Shown here in pieces: positions 11,431 through 22,067 of a stretch of DNA of 38,729 nt; positions within the stretch are counted from its first letter, which is position 1; each line of letters starts with the position of its first letter. The stretch is taken from the NCBI GenBank assembly GCA_018398765.1, contig JAHBMJ010000910.1, forward strand, positions 1 to 38,729, read 5' to 3'. Both the position numbers and the translations under genes were made by a program. A model generated the notes under the pieces. It saw nothing but the letters and a program-made list of their open reading frames with translations. It was not told where the DNA came from and did not search any database. The stretch comes from Chromera velia. Lineage: Eukaryota > Sar > Chromeraceae.

Positions 11431-12658
11431 TCATTGTAAATCCCTTTTTTCTAGTGTTTCTAACTTTGCTTTCAGCCTCTCAGCCGGAGCAGGCCCATCG
11501 CAATAGTCCCTCAACTCACTCAGGTCTTCACCTTCCCAGTCAAGCCTCACGCCTGGGGCCACCCGGAAGTATTGAAGCTGGTTGAGGGGAACGAACTGCA
11601 TGGAATGCGGACTGTGGGGGGAGGATGGAGAGTCGTCATCCTTGCCGTCTCCGTCTCCATTAATGTCTGATGACAACCTCTTGCTTGGCTTCATGGACTT
11701 GAGTGTCTGCATGTCATTCAAGAACAAAGACGCAGAGCTTTGTGTTCTCCTGTCCGATGTCAAATTGCTCATTTGCTGCGGATGCGTGCGAATGTCTGCC
11801 GTGGTCTCCTTGCCTTTCCTTCCCTGACCACTTTGTTTTTTCATTCTCTGTTTCTGTGCATCAGCCGCAATGTGCGCCTTGCACGAACACCAACAGATAC
11901 GCTCTCTGCTTCCATCCGGTTATTTATCCGTCAGACAATTCTGCTTCTTTGAATTGGTGTCTTTCATTTCGGTTTTCCTCGGTTTTTTAGGTGTTTGTGG
12001 AATATCATCGTGGGGTGGCTCACAAAGACAAACAAAAAACAAAAAAAGAAATACAGCTAGGGGCGGAATCGCAGTCTCGGAGGATTTTGCCCCCCCCGAT
12101 GCGAACTTCCTTTCCTGTATGTGCAAGACAACGATTTCTTGTGGGATGTGGTGAAAACCTTACAACAACCTCAGGAAGCGATTCTCTGCTTCCTCAGCAA
12201 AAAACAAAGAACACGAAAACGAGAAGAAAGATTCTACATCCACTTGTCTCTCCTTTTCTATTTTCTGTCTCGACTCCTGGTTGCCGTTCTACATGAGAAA
12301 GGAACGGCTGGAGAGGAGAGGAGAGGAGAGGAAGCAAAATGGAAGGAAATGGAAGGGAAGGGAGGGGCAGACCTCTTGTATGTTCAGTTGGACGGCTTGC
12401 TTGAGACAGTCCATGAATGTCTCCGCAGAGCCGCATTCGGAGTCTGCAAAGGAGAGAGTGGATTTATAAACAAATGACAGCATTTGGTGTGGGTCGAGTG
12501 TAAGACAGACACACTGCAGAAATGGAAGGGCTGAGAGGCTAGCTCGCGTTTGTGTTTTTATCCTTTTCCTTACAAGTAGAATTTTCAACCAACTTTCATG
12601 TCGAATTTTTTCCCGCATCCGGCAGACAAAACCCATTCGTTTTGCTGACACACACACA

Positions 12659-12694
<36 letters not shown>

Positions 12695-14015
12695 CACGGA
12701 CACACAGATGAACAGAGACACAGATCTGAATGCAAAGCAAAGTCAGCAGAGAGGAGGCGAAGACCAACACAATCAATGAATTCACTCCTTCAACGTAAAA
12801 AAACGAAACCGACCAACGAAGCTCTTGAAGCGGTCTGCCCGAAGAAAGTCTTTGAGGAGCATGTTGTTCAATCTTTCCCTCTCCGACGCATCCTCGACAA
12901 AACTCGCAAAATCCTCCCAAACACCAGAACACTCCTCGTTCTTCTGCTCTGGACCTGAAAGCTTCGAGAGAGCTGAATGGACCGTTTCAGATTCCCCGAA
13001 GTATTTAAACTTATCACGAGTCTGGCAATACGCTCGGAGCCAGTCAGTGTCGAGAGACACAGACAATTTCGACTTGCCATCCATCTCCTTTGTCAGCTCA
13101 TGAGTCTTCAAGAGCCTCAGAGGGTGCATCGGCTCCGGCTGCCTGACATAGAAAGGCGATCCATATTTGAACAATGAGAGGTCCGTCATGGTCACCTGCC
13201 AGCACTTTGGGGGTGTGGCTGCGTCCTCCATCTGGAGCCACACCGCCGTGCTCCCATCCACAACGGCCATGCAAACTCCCTTGACAATCCCGTAAATGAC
13301 TGGGAGGGCAGGACAGTGCACGTCGAAGTTCGGGTCCTGCTGTCCGATCATCGTCACGGACATCTTCCGAGACCGTTCTGAGACCTCCAGGTCGATACAG
13401 CTGTTCTCCCATCGTACATCATCACTCATGTACATCCGAAATTGAGAGATCTCACCTGCGCAGTTGTTTGATACATACATATATAGATGAACTTGAAAGA
13501 CTTACTTTGCATGTTGAGTTTTGATTTGAAAAAATATTTGTGCAAGGAAAGCAGTGCCCTTTCAAATTTCTTATGTATGTGCATGGTGAGCTGACAGGCA
13601 TCTGACCTGCTTTCTCAGCGCAGATTTTGACTTTTTTCATAGAGAATGGGTTCGCACTCAGGGGAATCAGCCGTCGGAAGCACACTCGTGTTTTGTCCCT
13701 TTGGTCCTCAGGAACGGCTTCCAGTCGTTTCACGGCGTCCTTCCACTTCTCTCCCATGGACATCCAGGAAGTCACACCCCAGCTTTTGGGAAAGATGGTC
13801 GTCGTCTGGTTCCACAAGCTCCGTGCGAACGACGCAACTCCGTTCTCGATGTCAATTTCCGTCTGATCATCGTGACGTCTCGCCGTCTCCTTCTCTCTCT
13901 CCCTCTCCTTCCTGTTGGACCCCTGCAAGACGGGCGGCTTTGTGTCCTTAAGTAGGGCCCCCCACGCCATCAAAGGGACCAAGAACAGGAAAATTAGTGT
14001 GCATCTACAAGCCAT
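11431..14015 (-). CDS. Unrecognised secretory-pathway protein, spliced
   Basis: Exons on the minus strand are 14015-13607, 13455-12814, 12443-12373 and, less surely, 11877-11431, giving about 522 aa with matching phases. The protein starts MACRCTLIFLFLVPLMAWG, a clear signal peptide or signal anchor. A basic, Glu-rich stretch and a region with several Cys follow (VCFRRL, KVKICAEKAG, PPKCWQVTMTDLSLFKYG). Exons 2 and 3 join cleanly as FKSF-VDSECGSAETF. The C-terminal part is hydrophilic and low complexity (DINGDGDGKDDD, SPSSPHSPHS), then ends in a charged helix-like tail. I recognise no family. An additional open stretch at about 11922-12023 (DDIPQTPKKPRKTEM) looks coding but could not be spliced in frame, so the 3' end may differ. 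The ATG at 14015 was chosen because the upstream in-frame start is only a GTG. Confidence 0.75.
12645..12690. repeat. (CA)n microsatellite
   Basis: A CA array in the intron between exons 2 and 3 of the minus-strand secreted-protein gene. Confidence 0.95.
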
Positions 14016-14253
14016 TTTGTTGGGATATACTGAAATACCTGGGTATTGCCTCACTTTGTTTTTGACGGAAAGACAAGCAACTGTTGTCTTTCATTGATTA
14101 AGCGGTGCATCATTTTGCATTTTGCCTCATCAGAGCAGATTTGAGTACAAAAACAAATGAAACCACTTTGACAAAGCTGATCATCAATGAATTGCAACGA
14201 GAAAGACTTTGAAAAGTGTGCATGTACTCCACTGAACATCATATAAATTGTCA

Positions 14254-14308
14254 TTATATAGCTATATAGTACTTCTGTTGTTGTTATATAGCTATATAGT
14301 ACTTCGAG
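14254..14308. repeat. Two tandem copies of a TATATAGCTATATAGTACTTC motif
   Basis: A self-complementary TATATAGCTATATA core followed by GTACTTC occurs twice in about 55 bases, upstream of the secreted-protein gene. It may be promoter or repeat debris. Confidence 0.8.
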
Positions 14309-14357
14309 GTAAAAAAAAAAAAAATCATACAGAGCTGGCATGCATCTACTGCATTCC

Positions 14358-14562
14358 AGCTCCCACCCTACGAGCTTTGCTTTTACTAGGCTGGCTGGTG
14401 GGGCCGCGAGATATTCTTTACGCGTCTTGGCGAGGGTTTTACCCTCGACAAGCCGCAAGGACCACGACACTAAGCACTGACGCTGTCCGACTATCACACG
14501 AGATGCTCCGCTTTGTCGGTCACGTCTGCTTAGTAGCCGTAGTCCGGTCTCCTCCAGCTCCC
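14358..14562 (+). repeat. Dispersed repeat R2, copy 1
   Basis: A 205-base unit, nearly identical to 14871-15075 with only a handful of substitutions. It contains a perfect hairpin, CGAGGGTTTTACCCTCG, at 14431-14447. No reading frame is conserved between copies beyond chance. Confidence 0.92.
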
Positions 14563-14685
14563 TCTTAATTATTGCCCTCTTCTTGTAACAAACCAGTACA
14601 GCCTGGTTCATCACCTTTCAGTTTCACTGGCTGAGCAGCTTATAATAACTCAAGAAGTGATTCAATAAAAAAGGTGGGAGGGAGG

Positions 14686-14867
14686 GTAGTTCGAATCGGC
14701 GAGCGATTACGCTGTCAGGTAGAGTCGTTCTCTTTCTTTGATCTTTTCATCCGTTTCGCCTTCAATTGTTCAAGCTTGACTTCGTCTGCATGCTATTTTG
14801 TGCGCGCGCTCTCCGGGGTCCGCCGGAATGCGGCGCCAACTCCCCTTTGCTCCGCTTTACCTTCCAT
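14686..14867 (+). repeat. Dispersed repeat R1, copy A
   Basis: A 182-base unit beginning GTAGTTCGAATCGGCGAG and ending TTTACCTTCCAT. It matches 18655-18836 in the same orientation and at the same length, with about ten substitutions. It is followed almost at once by R2 copy 2. Confidence 0.93.
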
Positions 14868-14870
14868 TCG

Positions 14871-15075
14871 AGCTCCCACCCTACGAGCTTTGCTTTTACT
14901 AGGCTGGCTGGTGGGGCCGCGAGATATTTTTTACGCGTCTTGGCGAGGGTTTTACCCTCGACAAGCCGCAAGGACCACGACACTAAGTACTGACGCTGTC
15001 TGACTATCGCATGAGATGCTCCGCTTTGTCGGTCACGTCTGCTTAGTAGCCGTAGTCCGGTCTCCTCCGGCTCCC
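14871..15075 (+). repeat. Dispersed repeat R2, copy 2
   Basis: Same orientation and same 205-base length as copy 1. The hairpin is conserved exactly at 14944-14960, while flanking bases have changed. Confidence 0.92.
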
Positions 15076-16300
15076 ATGCTGAAACGCGGGCCCCCAGACT
15101 GATAGGAGCTAATTAAGAAACGTTCGGAAATTTAACGTAATTTGACGTAAGTAAATTTACGTTAACTGGACTTGATTAATTTACAACAGATATGGCTTTT
15201 TTGTTTTTTCATAATTCGACGGAGATCCACATAATTTTTCTCGACCTGTGATAATAATATGATTTCAGTCATATTTTCAGTCATTATTTTATCATTAGAC
15301 GGACTTATAAAATAATTTTACAGTGTCTATGAATACTTATCCTTTTAACACGATGTTGCTTTACTAATTTAAATTTTCTTACGAACCAGTTTTATTTTAG
15401 AACCCCCAAAATTTTTATACACTCAAAGGAGCTTTTTTCTTGTTGCGGACGCATCATTTGAGTCGGTAAACACATAAAACGAGGAGAGGTACCTCTATGA
15501 CAAACTGCTCTCACTTCTTTTTGAGTGGCCTTTGCTGAACGGCTTGCAGTCGTAAGATGAGATGAGATGAATTCAGAAAAAAGAAGTAAAAAACTAAGTG
15601 AGCCAAACCAGAACTGGACAGCATACAGCTTTCAGCTTAAGTTTGCATTGCTCAAGCAGAAAACAACAAGGCAATCAGAATAAGAGGTTCTTGAACTTTT
15701 GCATGACTGTCACAATGTTGTGAAAAAAAGTTGAAATTTGCTGATGCAGTGGGTGCGGCGCATGCATACGGAAGAATGGGGATTTTGAGAAGGGATGCAA
15801 CGGCTTTCCTTCAAATGTGTTTAATGAGTAAGCCCTTTGAAGGTATTGCAATTCATGGATACATGAACTCAGAGAACGCGCGTTCAAATGCATGAAGTCC
15901 TGTCAATCACAACTCCATCTGACAAGGTTTCGATCTATCAGGAACGGATGATTAAGAAGAGTCGAAAGAAAGGAACAGTGCATGGAGAGAATAAGATGAA
16001 AAGATGTCTGACAACAAACAGAAACGGACTGAGCGGGACCAAGCCTGGCAGACAGCTCAGCTGTCTCGTGTGCCGAACTATGAATTCCAGAAAAAGAGAA
16101 AGTATCAAAAACGAAACGCGTGAGAGAACATTGTCAGTCCATTTCCCTCAATCGAATCAATTCGAAGGACAAGAGGACAAGAAAGTTGACTCTCCTGCTC
16201 TCCATCGATCGCGACGCAAGACCAGTCACGATGCTGCAGTGCCCATCGTACTGCCATCACTATGTCCCCTCTCAGTGTCACCCTCTGCTCTTTCTTCTAA
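15076..16300. other. Non-coding stretch
   Basis: AT-rich to about 15650, then mixed sequence. An open frame at 15888-16304 (plus) has no coding character. This region lies 3' of the minus-strand Gag-like gene and between the two R1 copies. Confidence 0.6.
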
Positions 16301-18445
16301 CTAAACAGAGGGTCTGCCCTGACCAACAGAGTGGCCTTCTCCCTTAAGTGTGGGGCTTTGCAGCCCGGGTGTAGGGTTCAACTTGGGATGGGGGAAACCG
16401 CCAGGGATGGGTCCTGAGGATCCTTGCTGAAAGCTCTGCCCCCCTTGTCTCTGCTGTCCCACTGCTGAATACCCTCGGAGATGGGCTTCCAGTCTGTGTG
16501 TCTGTCTGCAGGCGGTTCCGTTCATCTTGTGCCACAGGAAGAAAGACTTGCACAAATCCTTTCGGCAAGGCACTGGCATGTCATCTTTTGGGCAATCTCT
16601 CATAAGGTGCGGGACTTCGAGTGCCCGGGGCTGCGGAGGGTTCATCTTGTGTGCTGCGTTGTCGCAAAAAGCGCAATGCAAGGCCGTGTTCGCTCCAGAG
16701 AACGAAGACGAGTGAGTCATTGTCTGGGGGTTCGCGGTTGTTGTGCCACCAGGAGCTGCACTGTGAATGCCAGGCATGGATGCTGCTGTCGTGGAGCCGT
16801 TCATGGGGGGGCTATCACCGGGGTTGACTCCTGCTCTCAGGCTTGTCGCAGCATACAGGGCAAAAGGCAGCATCTCTGTGGAAAAGAGAATCATGGCGTT
16901 TGCTCCGAAAGCACCTTGGATGAGGCACCGCAAACGGAGGAACAAGGTTTCTCTGATGTGTAGAACCTGACGAGGCTCTCCCGTTGCCCGCTCCTCTGCC
17001 TGCTGCCAGCAGTCGAGGCGGCGGTTGATGAGAACGGCCGCACAAAGGTTTTCTGCTGCAATGCGAGCTCCCATCTGGGCTGCCTCTATCACCTTCTCTG
17101 ATTTTGTGAAATCATGTCGCTGCCCGAGGGTGCGGACATGAGCCTTCAGGTTAGAAGATTCCTCATCCGCCACTCTATGGAGGTACTCCTTCCAAAAGGA
17201 GACGGGAGGCGCACGGTCGGGTTCGGTCATGCGTCGCTTCAGTGCGAGCTCTGCCGGATCGTCAGAAGGGAACATTCGTGCTGCAACCTCCCTGGTGGTA
17301 CCTGGCTCCACCGGGTCATGGACCGCATTGGCAGAAAGACTGAAGAGGTCTTCATGCAGGTCTTTTACTTTTGCGGGGGGCGAGCACAATGTCTGTGCTG
17401 CTGTTGGGCAGGCCGATAGCAGAGTTGGAAGAAACATCGCGTTTGCAGGGGTTCGGAAAGCACTGCAGGGTAAGGCGGGTGGTCTCGGATGTTGGGTGAC
17501 GAAACGAGCTGACAGTCATCACTCTGCCCCACCTCTACGCCCTGCTGTCTGCCCAAGGCCTGCACAAGGCTGTATGAAGCTTCCGGGGTAATCCCTTTCG
17601 GAATCACCACCCGATTTTCTTCTCCCTCTCCCAACTGCAGCGCAAAGTGTGTCTTCTTTGCAGTGGGTGGATGCATGCCGGCTGCTGCTGCACCGCGTGC
17701 GTGGGGCTTCACCGGCTCTGGGCTTCCCTCTCCTAGAAGAGGGAGAGCACTGTGACCTGCAGGGACTGCAGCTGCGCCCTGTAAGGGTTGCTGCTGGGCG
17801 CTCCCGTCTGTAGCCATCAGCGGGACGACGGGCTCTTCGGCGACGCCTTGACCAAAAGCCTGCACATCTTGTTTTGCCTTCTCCGCACGCGCCTGTGCCT
17901 TTTTGAGCCTTGCTTGCAGGTCTTGGATATCTTTCGCGGCGCGGTCCTGCCGATTCTCGGCATTCTTGAGTGCTTTCTGCTCTTGCTCCTTTGCAGCCTT
18001 TTCTGCTGCCTCTTTGGCAGCTGCAGCTGCACAGACAAGATGATGCATCAATGGCTGACATTGAGAAGACCCTGTGTGCACGCGTTCTGCATAGCTGACT
18101 GGCCTGTCTGGACTTCTGGGCTAATGGAGAGATATGAAAGAGTCTGTCATAAGGAGGAGACGTATGAATGATGATCCTTCCGAATCGATGTGGTTGTACG
18201 GCAGTGTCCTGTTGAGTCGCCTGCCTGGTGAGTAGACACAACTTCCTTGGGAGTTCGTGTATGGTGACATGTATATGAGTTGTGGCCTATCTGCATGTCC
18301 ACATGAAGGGTAGAGCAGCTAAAAAACCGATGGAGACTGGAGGAGACGACACGACGTAAGAAGATGCGGTTTTGGGACAATGGGACAAGCTTGTGAACTG
18401 ACCGGCTTTCTTCTTTGCCGTCGCGCTCTTAGGCTTCGGGGACAT
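16301..18445 (-). mobile_element. Gag/ORF1-like retroelement gene (fossil)
   Basis: A first exon at 18445-18403 (MSPKPKSATAKKKA) splices through a GTCAGT donor to an acceptor before 18026. The body then reads as two overlapping open frames, 17365 to about 18026 and 16301-17437, so it looks broken, with about one interruption. The N-terminal part is an Ala/Lys/Glu coiled coil (about residues 15-75). The C-terminal part ends in a Cys/His cluster (CAFCDNAAHK, then CRKDLC and WHKMNGTAC) and a Gln/Gly/Pro-rich tail, which suggests a nucleic-acid-binding Gag or LINE ORF1 protein. R1 repeats lie on both sides in direct orientation. The family is not settled and a host origin cannot be excluded. Confidence 0.5.
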
Positions 18446-18654
18446 GGTGTGGGAGGCGTGAAGCTTGCAGTGGAGCTTGCACGTGTATGGATTGGACGTG
18501 CGATGAGATGTAAGTGGAAGAAAGCCGTGGAACTTCGGCGGTTTCGATTCGTTTCGATTTGAGTAGAAGCCAGCTTCAACCTATACCAACCGACCTGCAG
18601 TGGGGTCAGTGTGGGTCCTGGCAGTGTAGTGAGCGGCCAATCGATAGCCAAACA
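18446..18654. other. 5' flank of the Gag-like gene
   Basis: About 200 unremarkable bases between the Gag-like start codon and R1 copy B. No feature was recognised. Confidence 0.5.
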
Positions 18655-18836
18655 GTAGTTCGAATCGGCGAGCGATTACGCTGTCAGGTAGAGTCGTTCT
18701 CTTTCTTTGATCTTTTCATCCGTTTCGCCTTCAATTGTTCAAGCTTGACTTCGTCTGCGTGCTATTTTGTCCGCACGCTCTCCGGGGTCCGCCGGAACGC
18801 GGCGCCGACTCCGCTTCGCTCCGCTTTACCTTCCAT
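18655..18836 (+). repeat. Dispersed repeat R1, copy B
   Basis: The same 182-base unit as 14686-14867, with sharp boundaries because the flanks are unrelated. It is followed by a small imperfect palindrome with ATGCATC / GATGCAT arms at about 18835-18865. Confidence 0.93.
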
Positions 18837-18990
18837 GCATCGTGAACGAGGGTTCGTGGATGCATAGCACGTCCCAGCATACCGGCCGTTAGTTCGTACG
18901 GTATTGGGTATCGTGCTTAGGCCAGTTTCTTCCTAATCTACTGCATGCATGCATGGACAAAAGACCAGAGAGACACTCAAGAAGATGCAT

Positions 18991-19990
18991 GAAAAATGAT
19001 GATTGAGGGTTTTTTCATGCATGCCGCGTCCCCATATATGAGAGGCGGATCTAAACTAGTTTGTCGATTTATTCCATTCTAAGACTACCAGCGATGAAAA
19101 TAGGCGCGACTTCGATCATCCTGATATAGCTGATCAATCGCAGCTTCACAACAGGTTGGACAATCAAAAGAGAGAGAAAAGAGACAGAGGGGATGCAGGG
19201 CAGAACCTTCGAGACACTTCACTTCTTTCATTGAAAAAAGGTTACCTTTTTAATCAGAAAGACTTTAATTGTGCAGAGGTGCATCCCGCACGTCTTCCAT
19301 CCCTTCAAAGAACTCCTGCTTTAAACACCCCATCAAAACTCTTTCTTTAAACTTGGTTCCCAAAACTTTTCCAATTCACTAGGGGGGGGCACTCTGGAAG
19401 GTTATCGTAGATTTTGAGCCCAGAATGACATAAAATATGAACAAAAACAGATTTTTGCGAACTAGTCAGGCAACCTAGAGCTCTGCCTGGTCAAGTTACA
19501 TCAAAATCTGATGTTTTTGAAGTGTAGGCTACGTGGTTACTTTGGGTTACCCCCTTTTTATCTTTGTCACACAAAGAGGTTACAGGTTACCTGGTTACGA
19601 GCATTTTAACCTCAGTAACCGACCAAATTTTCAACTTTTAAAAACATTCAAAATGATGTTTAGAACATGTTTGAATGCTTCTTGAGGAAGGTTACTTCAT
19701 TTTTGAGGGGGGTCAAAAAAGGTTACGGGTTACCCGGTTACGGGGGGTTTGGGGGCAAAATAAGTGTGACACATCATTTTTCATCATTTTTGACCATAAC
19801 CTGAATTGTTTAACAATCTTAAAGCCAGTTTTATGAGTAACCAAACGTAACTAATCGATTGGCACCACTTTTGACTGATGGTTACATGTCACACGTTGTA
19901 GGGGGGGGGTGTAGGGTCAGTAACCATGGTGTAACCGGCTGAAGTGCCCCCCCCTAGCCGATTCATTTGCTTGCGCTTTTACCCATCTCT
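18991..19990. repeat. Tandem unit T, copy 1 (split by a MITE)
   Basis: About 412 bases match the adjacent copy at 19991-20403, with roughly 90 percent identity by eye. A 579-base inverted-repeat element has been inserted after position 19378. The two copies are directly adjacent, next to the 3' end of the minus-strand LINE, and may be its 3' UTR repeats. Confidence 0.9.
19371..19965. mobile_element. MITE with CTAGGGGGGGGCACT inverted ends and its 8-bp target duplication
   Basis: The element spans 19379-19957. Both ends read CTAGGGGGGGGCACT inward as perfect 15-bp inverted repeats, with weaker pairing continuing to a GGTTA motif. It is flanked by CCAATTCA (19371-19378) and CCGATTCA (19958-19965), a 7/8 target duplication. 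The neighbouring tandem copy shows the site without the insertion (TTGATTCA). Inside are about ten GGTTAC and four GTAACC motifs and no coding frame, typical of a non-autonomous DNA transposon. An 8-bp duplication fits hAT or P-like superfamilies, but assignment is uncertain. Confidence 0.88.
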
Positions 19991-20403
19991 GGAAAATGAT
20001 GATTAAGGGTTTTTTCATGTATGCCGCGTCCCCATATATGAGAAGCGGATCTAACCTAGTTTGTCGATTTGTTTTATCCTACGACTACCAGCGACGAAAA
20101 TAGGTGTGACTTCGATCACCCTGATACAGTTGATCAATCGTGGCCTCACAACAGGTTGGACAATCAAAAGAGAAAGAAAAGAGACAGAGGGGATGCAGGG
20201 TAGAACCTTCAAAACACTTTAGTTCTTTCATTGAAAAAAGGCTACCCTTTTAATCAGAAAGACTTTAATTGTGCAGAGGTGCATCCCGCACGTCTCCCAT
20301 CCCTTCAAAGAACTCCTGCTTTAAACACCCCATCAAAACTCTTTCTTTAAACTCGGTTCCCAAAACTTTTTTGATTCATTTACTTGTGCTTTTACCCATC
20401 CCT
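19991..20403. repeat. Tandem unit T, copy 2
   Basis: The uninterrupted copy of the roughly 412-base unit. It begins GGAAAATGATGATTAAGGG and ends TTTTACCCATCCCT, about 34 bases before the LINE stop codon on the opposite strand. Confidence 0.9.
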
Positions 20404-20667
20404 CTTCTGTCTTCTCGCATTGCCAAAGAAATTCTTTCAGTTTGCGCTCTCCCAGTTAAAAGACCCAGAGAACATGGCCACTTCCCTCCTGAGCAGACCC
20501 TCGGGCTGCAAGGGGCCCCTTGTGCCCCTCCTGCTGTGAATGGAGGACAGAAGGTTTACTGCGACAAAACGCTACAGAGTGCAGGACAAGAGCTTGTAGT
20601 AGCGGTCCGTCAACCTTGCTTGGACTGCTTCGTCTCCCTCCCCACCCCTCACCCTTCCTGCCCCCAA

Positions 20668-20677
20668 CTTTGCCACT
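20668..20677. repeat. Left target-site duplication
   Basis: CTTTGCCACT, identical to 22096-22105. Removing one copy together with the element between them restores a continuous LINE endonuclease reading (EVAK followed by LGAGRVRGG). Confidence 0.92.
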
Positions 20678-20730
20678 ACCTCCCTGAACCTAATGTCCAC
20701 TTGAATGGTGGGGCCGCATTTTTAGATAAG

Positions 20731-20857
20731 CTTGAACGCCCGCACCACAGGCGTGGGCGGTATTTTGAAGGCCCGCGCCGCAGGCGCGGGCGGTGTCTTG
20801 AAAGGCAGCGCCGCAGGCGCAGGCGGTGTCTTGAAAGGCAGCATGCAGCTGCATGCT
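20731..20857 (+). repeat. Tandem hairpin minisatellite
   Basis: Three units of about 33 bases, each a GC palindrome followed by GGTRTYTTGAAAG. The middle one contains the perfect stem-loop CCCGCGCCGCAGGCGCGGG (20772-20790). The array ends with the perfect 18-bp palindrome AGCATGCAGCTGCATGCT (20840-20857). The other end of the transposon carries the related CCGCGCCGCAGGCGCGG at 22032-22048. Confidence 0.9.
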
Positions 20858-20903
20858 AAAGAATCGCAGCTGCATACGTGTCCACCCGTCTCCTGAAGTG
20901 CAA

Positions 20904-21793
20904 ATGTATCTAAACAACCCTGAAGAAAAAAAGATTGACGAGATTGACGGACTTTCAGACTTTTTGTTCAATTACCTTACCTCTCAGAATACCCAACGTG
21001 ACCCAACAGAAGAAGGATTCACAGCATCAGAAGTATTGCCTACAAAGTGTTGGTGGTTGATCTTGCTTTGCCGGAGTCTAAGAGAAACTGAGACTTGCAG
21101 AAGGCTTTCCGGCAGGAAACTCCTCGTGCGACACCCGGATCCCCAACTCCACCCTCGGGGTTACTCCTTCAACATGTCGAAGGAAGACCCCGCCTTCTTG
21201 CAGAGCATGTTCAAGGCTCTAGAAAAGCCCCTTGGACATAGAAACGGACATAGAGAAACTAAGGGGATGGTTGATTGACTGTGGGAAGCTCGCGGTCTCC
21301 CAGCGCTTCTGCACAGATGCTATTCAGGTCAGCAAATTTCTAGTACCGCACTAAGACTAACAGATTTTCAAACACGCTTTTTTCATTCGTTTCCTCTCTC
21401 TCCTTTTTGTACCCTGCTTGCAGGTGCGTCTGATCGATATTGAGGGTTCTGAGGGTGACAACGATGACAAGAATTCTCCAGATGAAGACAACTTAAAGGG
21501 TGGAGACAGAACCGTCGGAAAAGAGCAGGAGGAAGGCGACGGCCCTTCAATGAAAAAACAGAAAGTCAGTTCTCCCGGACGCTTTGTTTTTTGAAAGAAT
21601 GCCCCCTCATTGACAGCTGAGAGGCAGAGAGAGTGAGGCCCAGCAGAGAGAGGCAGAAAGACAAGAGCAACAAAAGAGGCTTGCTCTTTATCAAGCGCGT
21701 GGTCTCAGAGTGCGAGCTCACCAAACGCAGGTGCAAGCCCATGAAATCTGCAGGTTAAGCAATCTTGCTGATTCTGATTCAGAAGATGAATGA
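20904..21793 (+). CDS. Unrecognised acidic, coiled-coil protein carried by the transposon
   Basis: The 3' part is well supported. An exon ending at 21327 (DIETDIEKLRGWLIDCGKL...FCTDAIQ) joins 21424-21564 (VRLIDIEGSEGD...MKKQK) and 21617-21793 (LRGRESEAQQREAERQ... ending DSDSEDE and a stop), all in phase 0 with GTCAGC and GTCAGT donors. The 5' part is open from an ATG at 20904 (MYLNNPEEKKIDEIDGLSD), but it changes frame near 21230, by an unseen intron or by a one-base shift. The protein is very acidic in the middle and Gln/Glu/Arg-rich and probably helical near the end. I recognise no family and no DDE transposase motif. It may be a captured host gene or a transposon accessory protein. Confidence 0.6.
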
Positions 21794-22067
21794 ATAGAGA
21801 TGTTATATATGACCATATACTGGCACCAAGCTATGTATGATGTAATCTAGGATGTAATATTGATATTGTATGATTATATATGATGATATGTACAAAACCT
21901 AGGCATGAATAGTATTTTAAAGTCAATATATCGATTTATTTATACTGATTTATACGTTATTATTTTTTAATTTTTTTTTATATTCTTTGAATGAGATTTG
22001 CAAGGCCGCAAATTTGGATAGACTTGATTGGCCGCGCCGCAGGCGCGGACGATCTTAATATTTTTTT
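21794..22067. other. AT-rich right part of the transposon
   Basis: ATATGAT-rich DNA follows the stop codon, then the GC hairpin at 22032-22048 and a T9 run next to the right inverted repeat. No gene is seen. Confidence 0.7.

Noticed and set aside
11920-12126. Candidate extra exon of the secreted-protein gene (DDIPQTPKKPRKTEM)
   Set aside because: Its acceptor is acceptable, but no donor gives a phase that continues into the last exon, so it was left out of the model and only mentioned.
14686-14700. tRNA B-box-like GTTCGAATC at the start of R1, suggesting a SINE
   Set aside because: No A-box lies at the right distance on either strand and the homology begins at this motif; without a complete promoter I do not call a SINE.
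15888-16304. A 138-codon plus-strand frame
   Set aside because: Mixed basic composition, no splice or family support, and no ATG-context or conservation evidence.
20269-20859. A 196-codon plus-strand frame ending in Arg-rich repeats
   Set aside because: It crosses the transposon boundary and the hairpin minisatellite; the minus strand carries the real LINE coding here.
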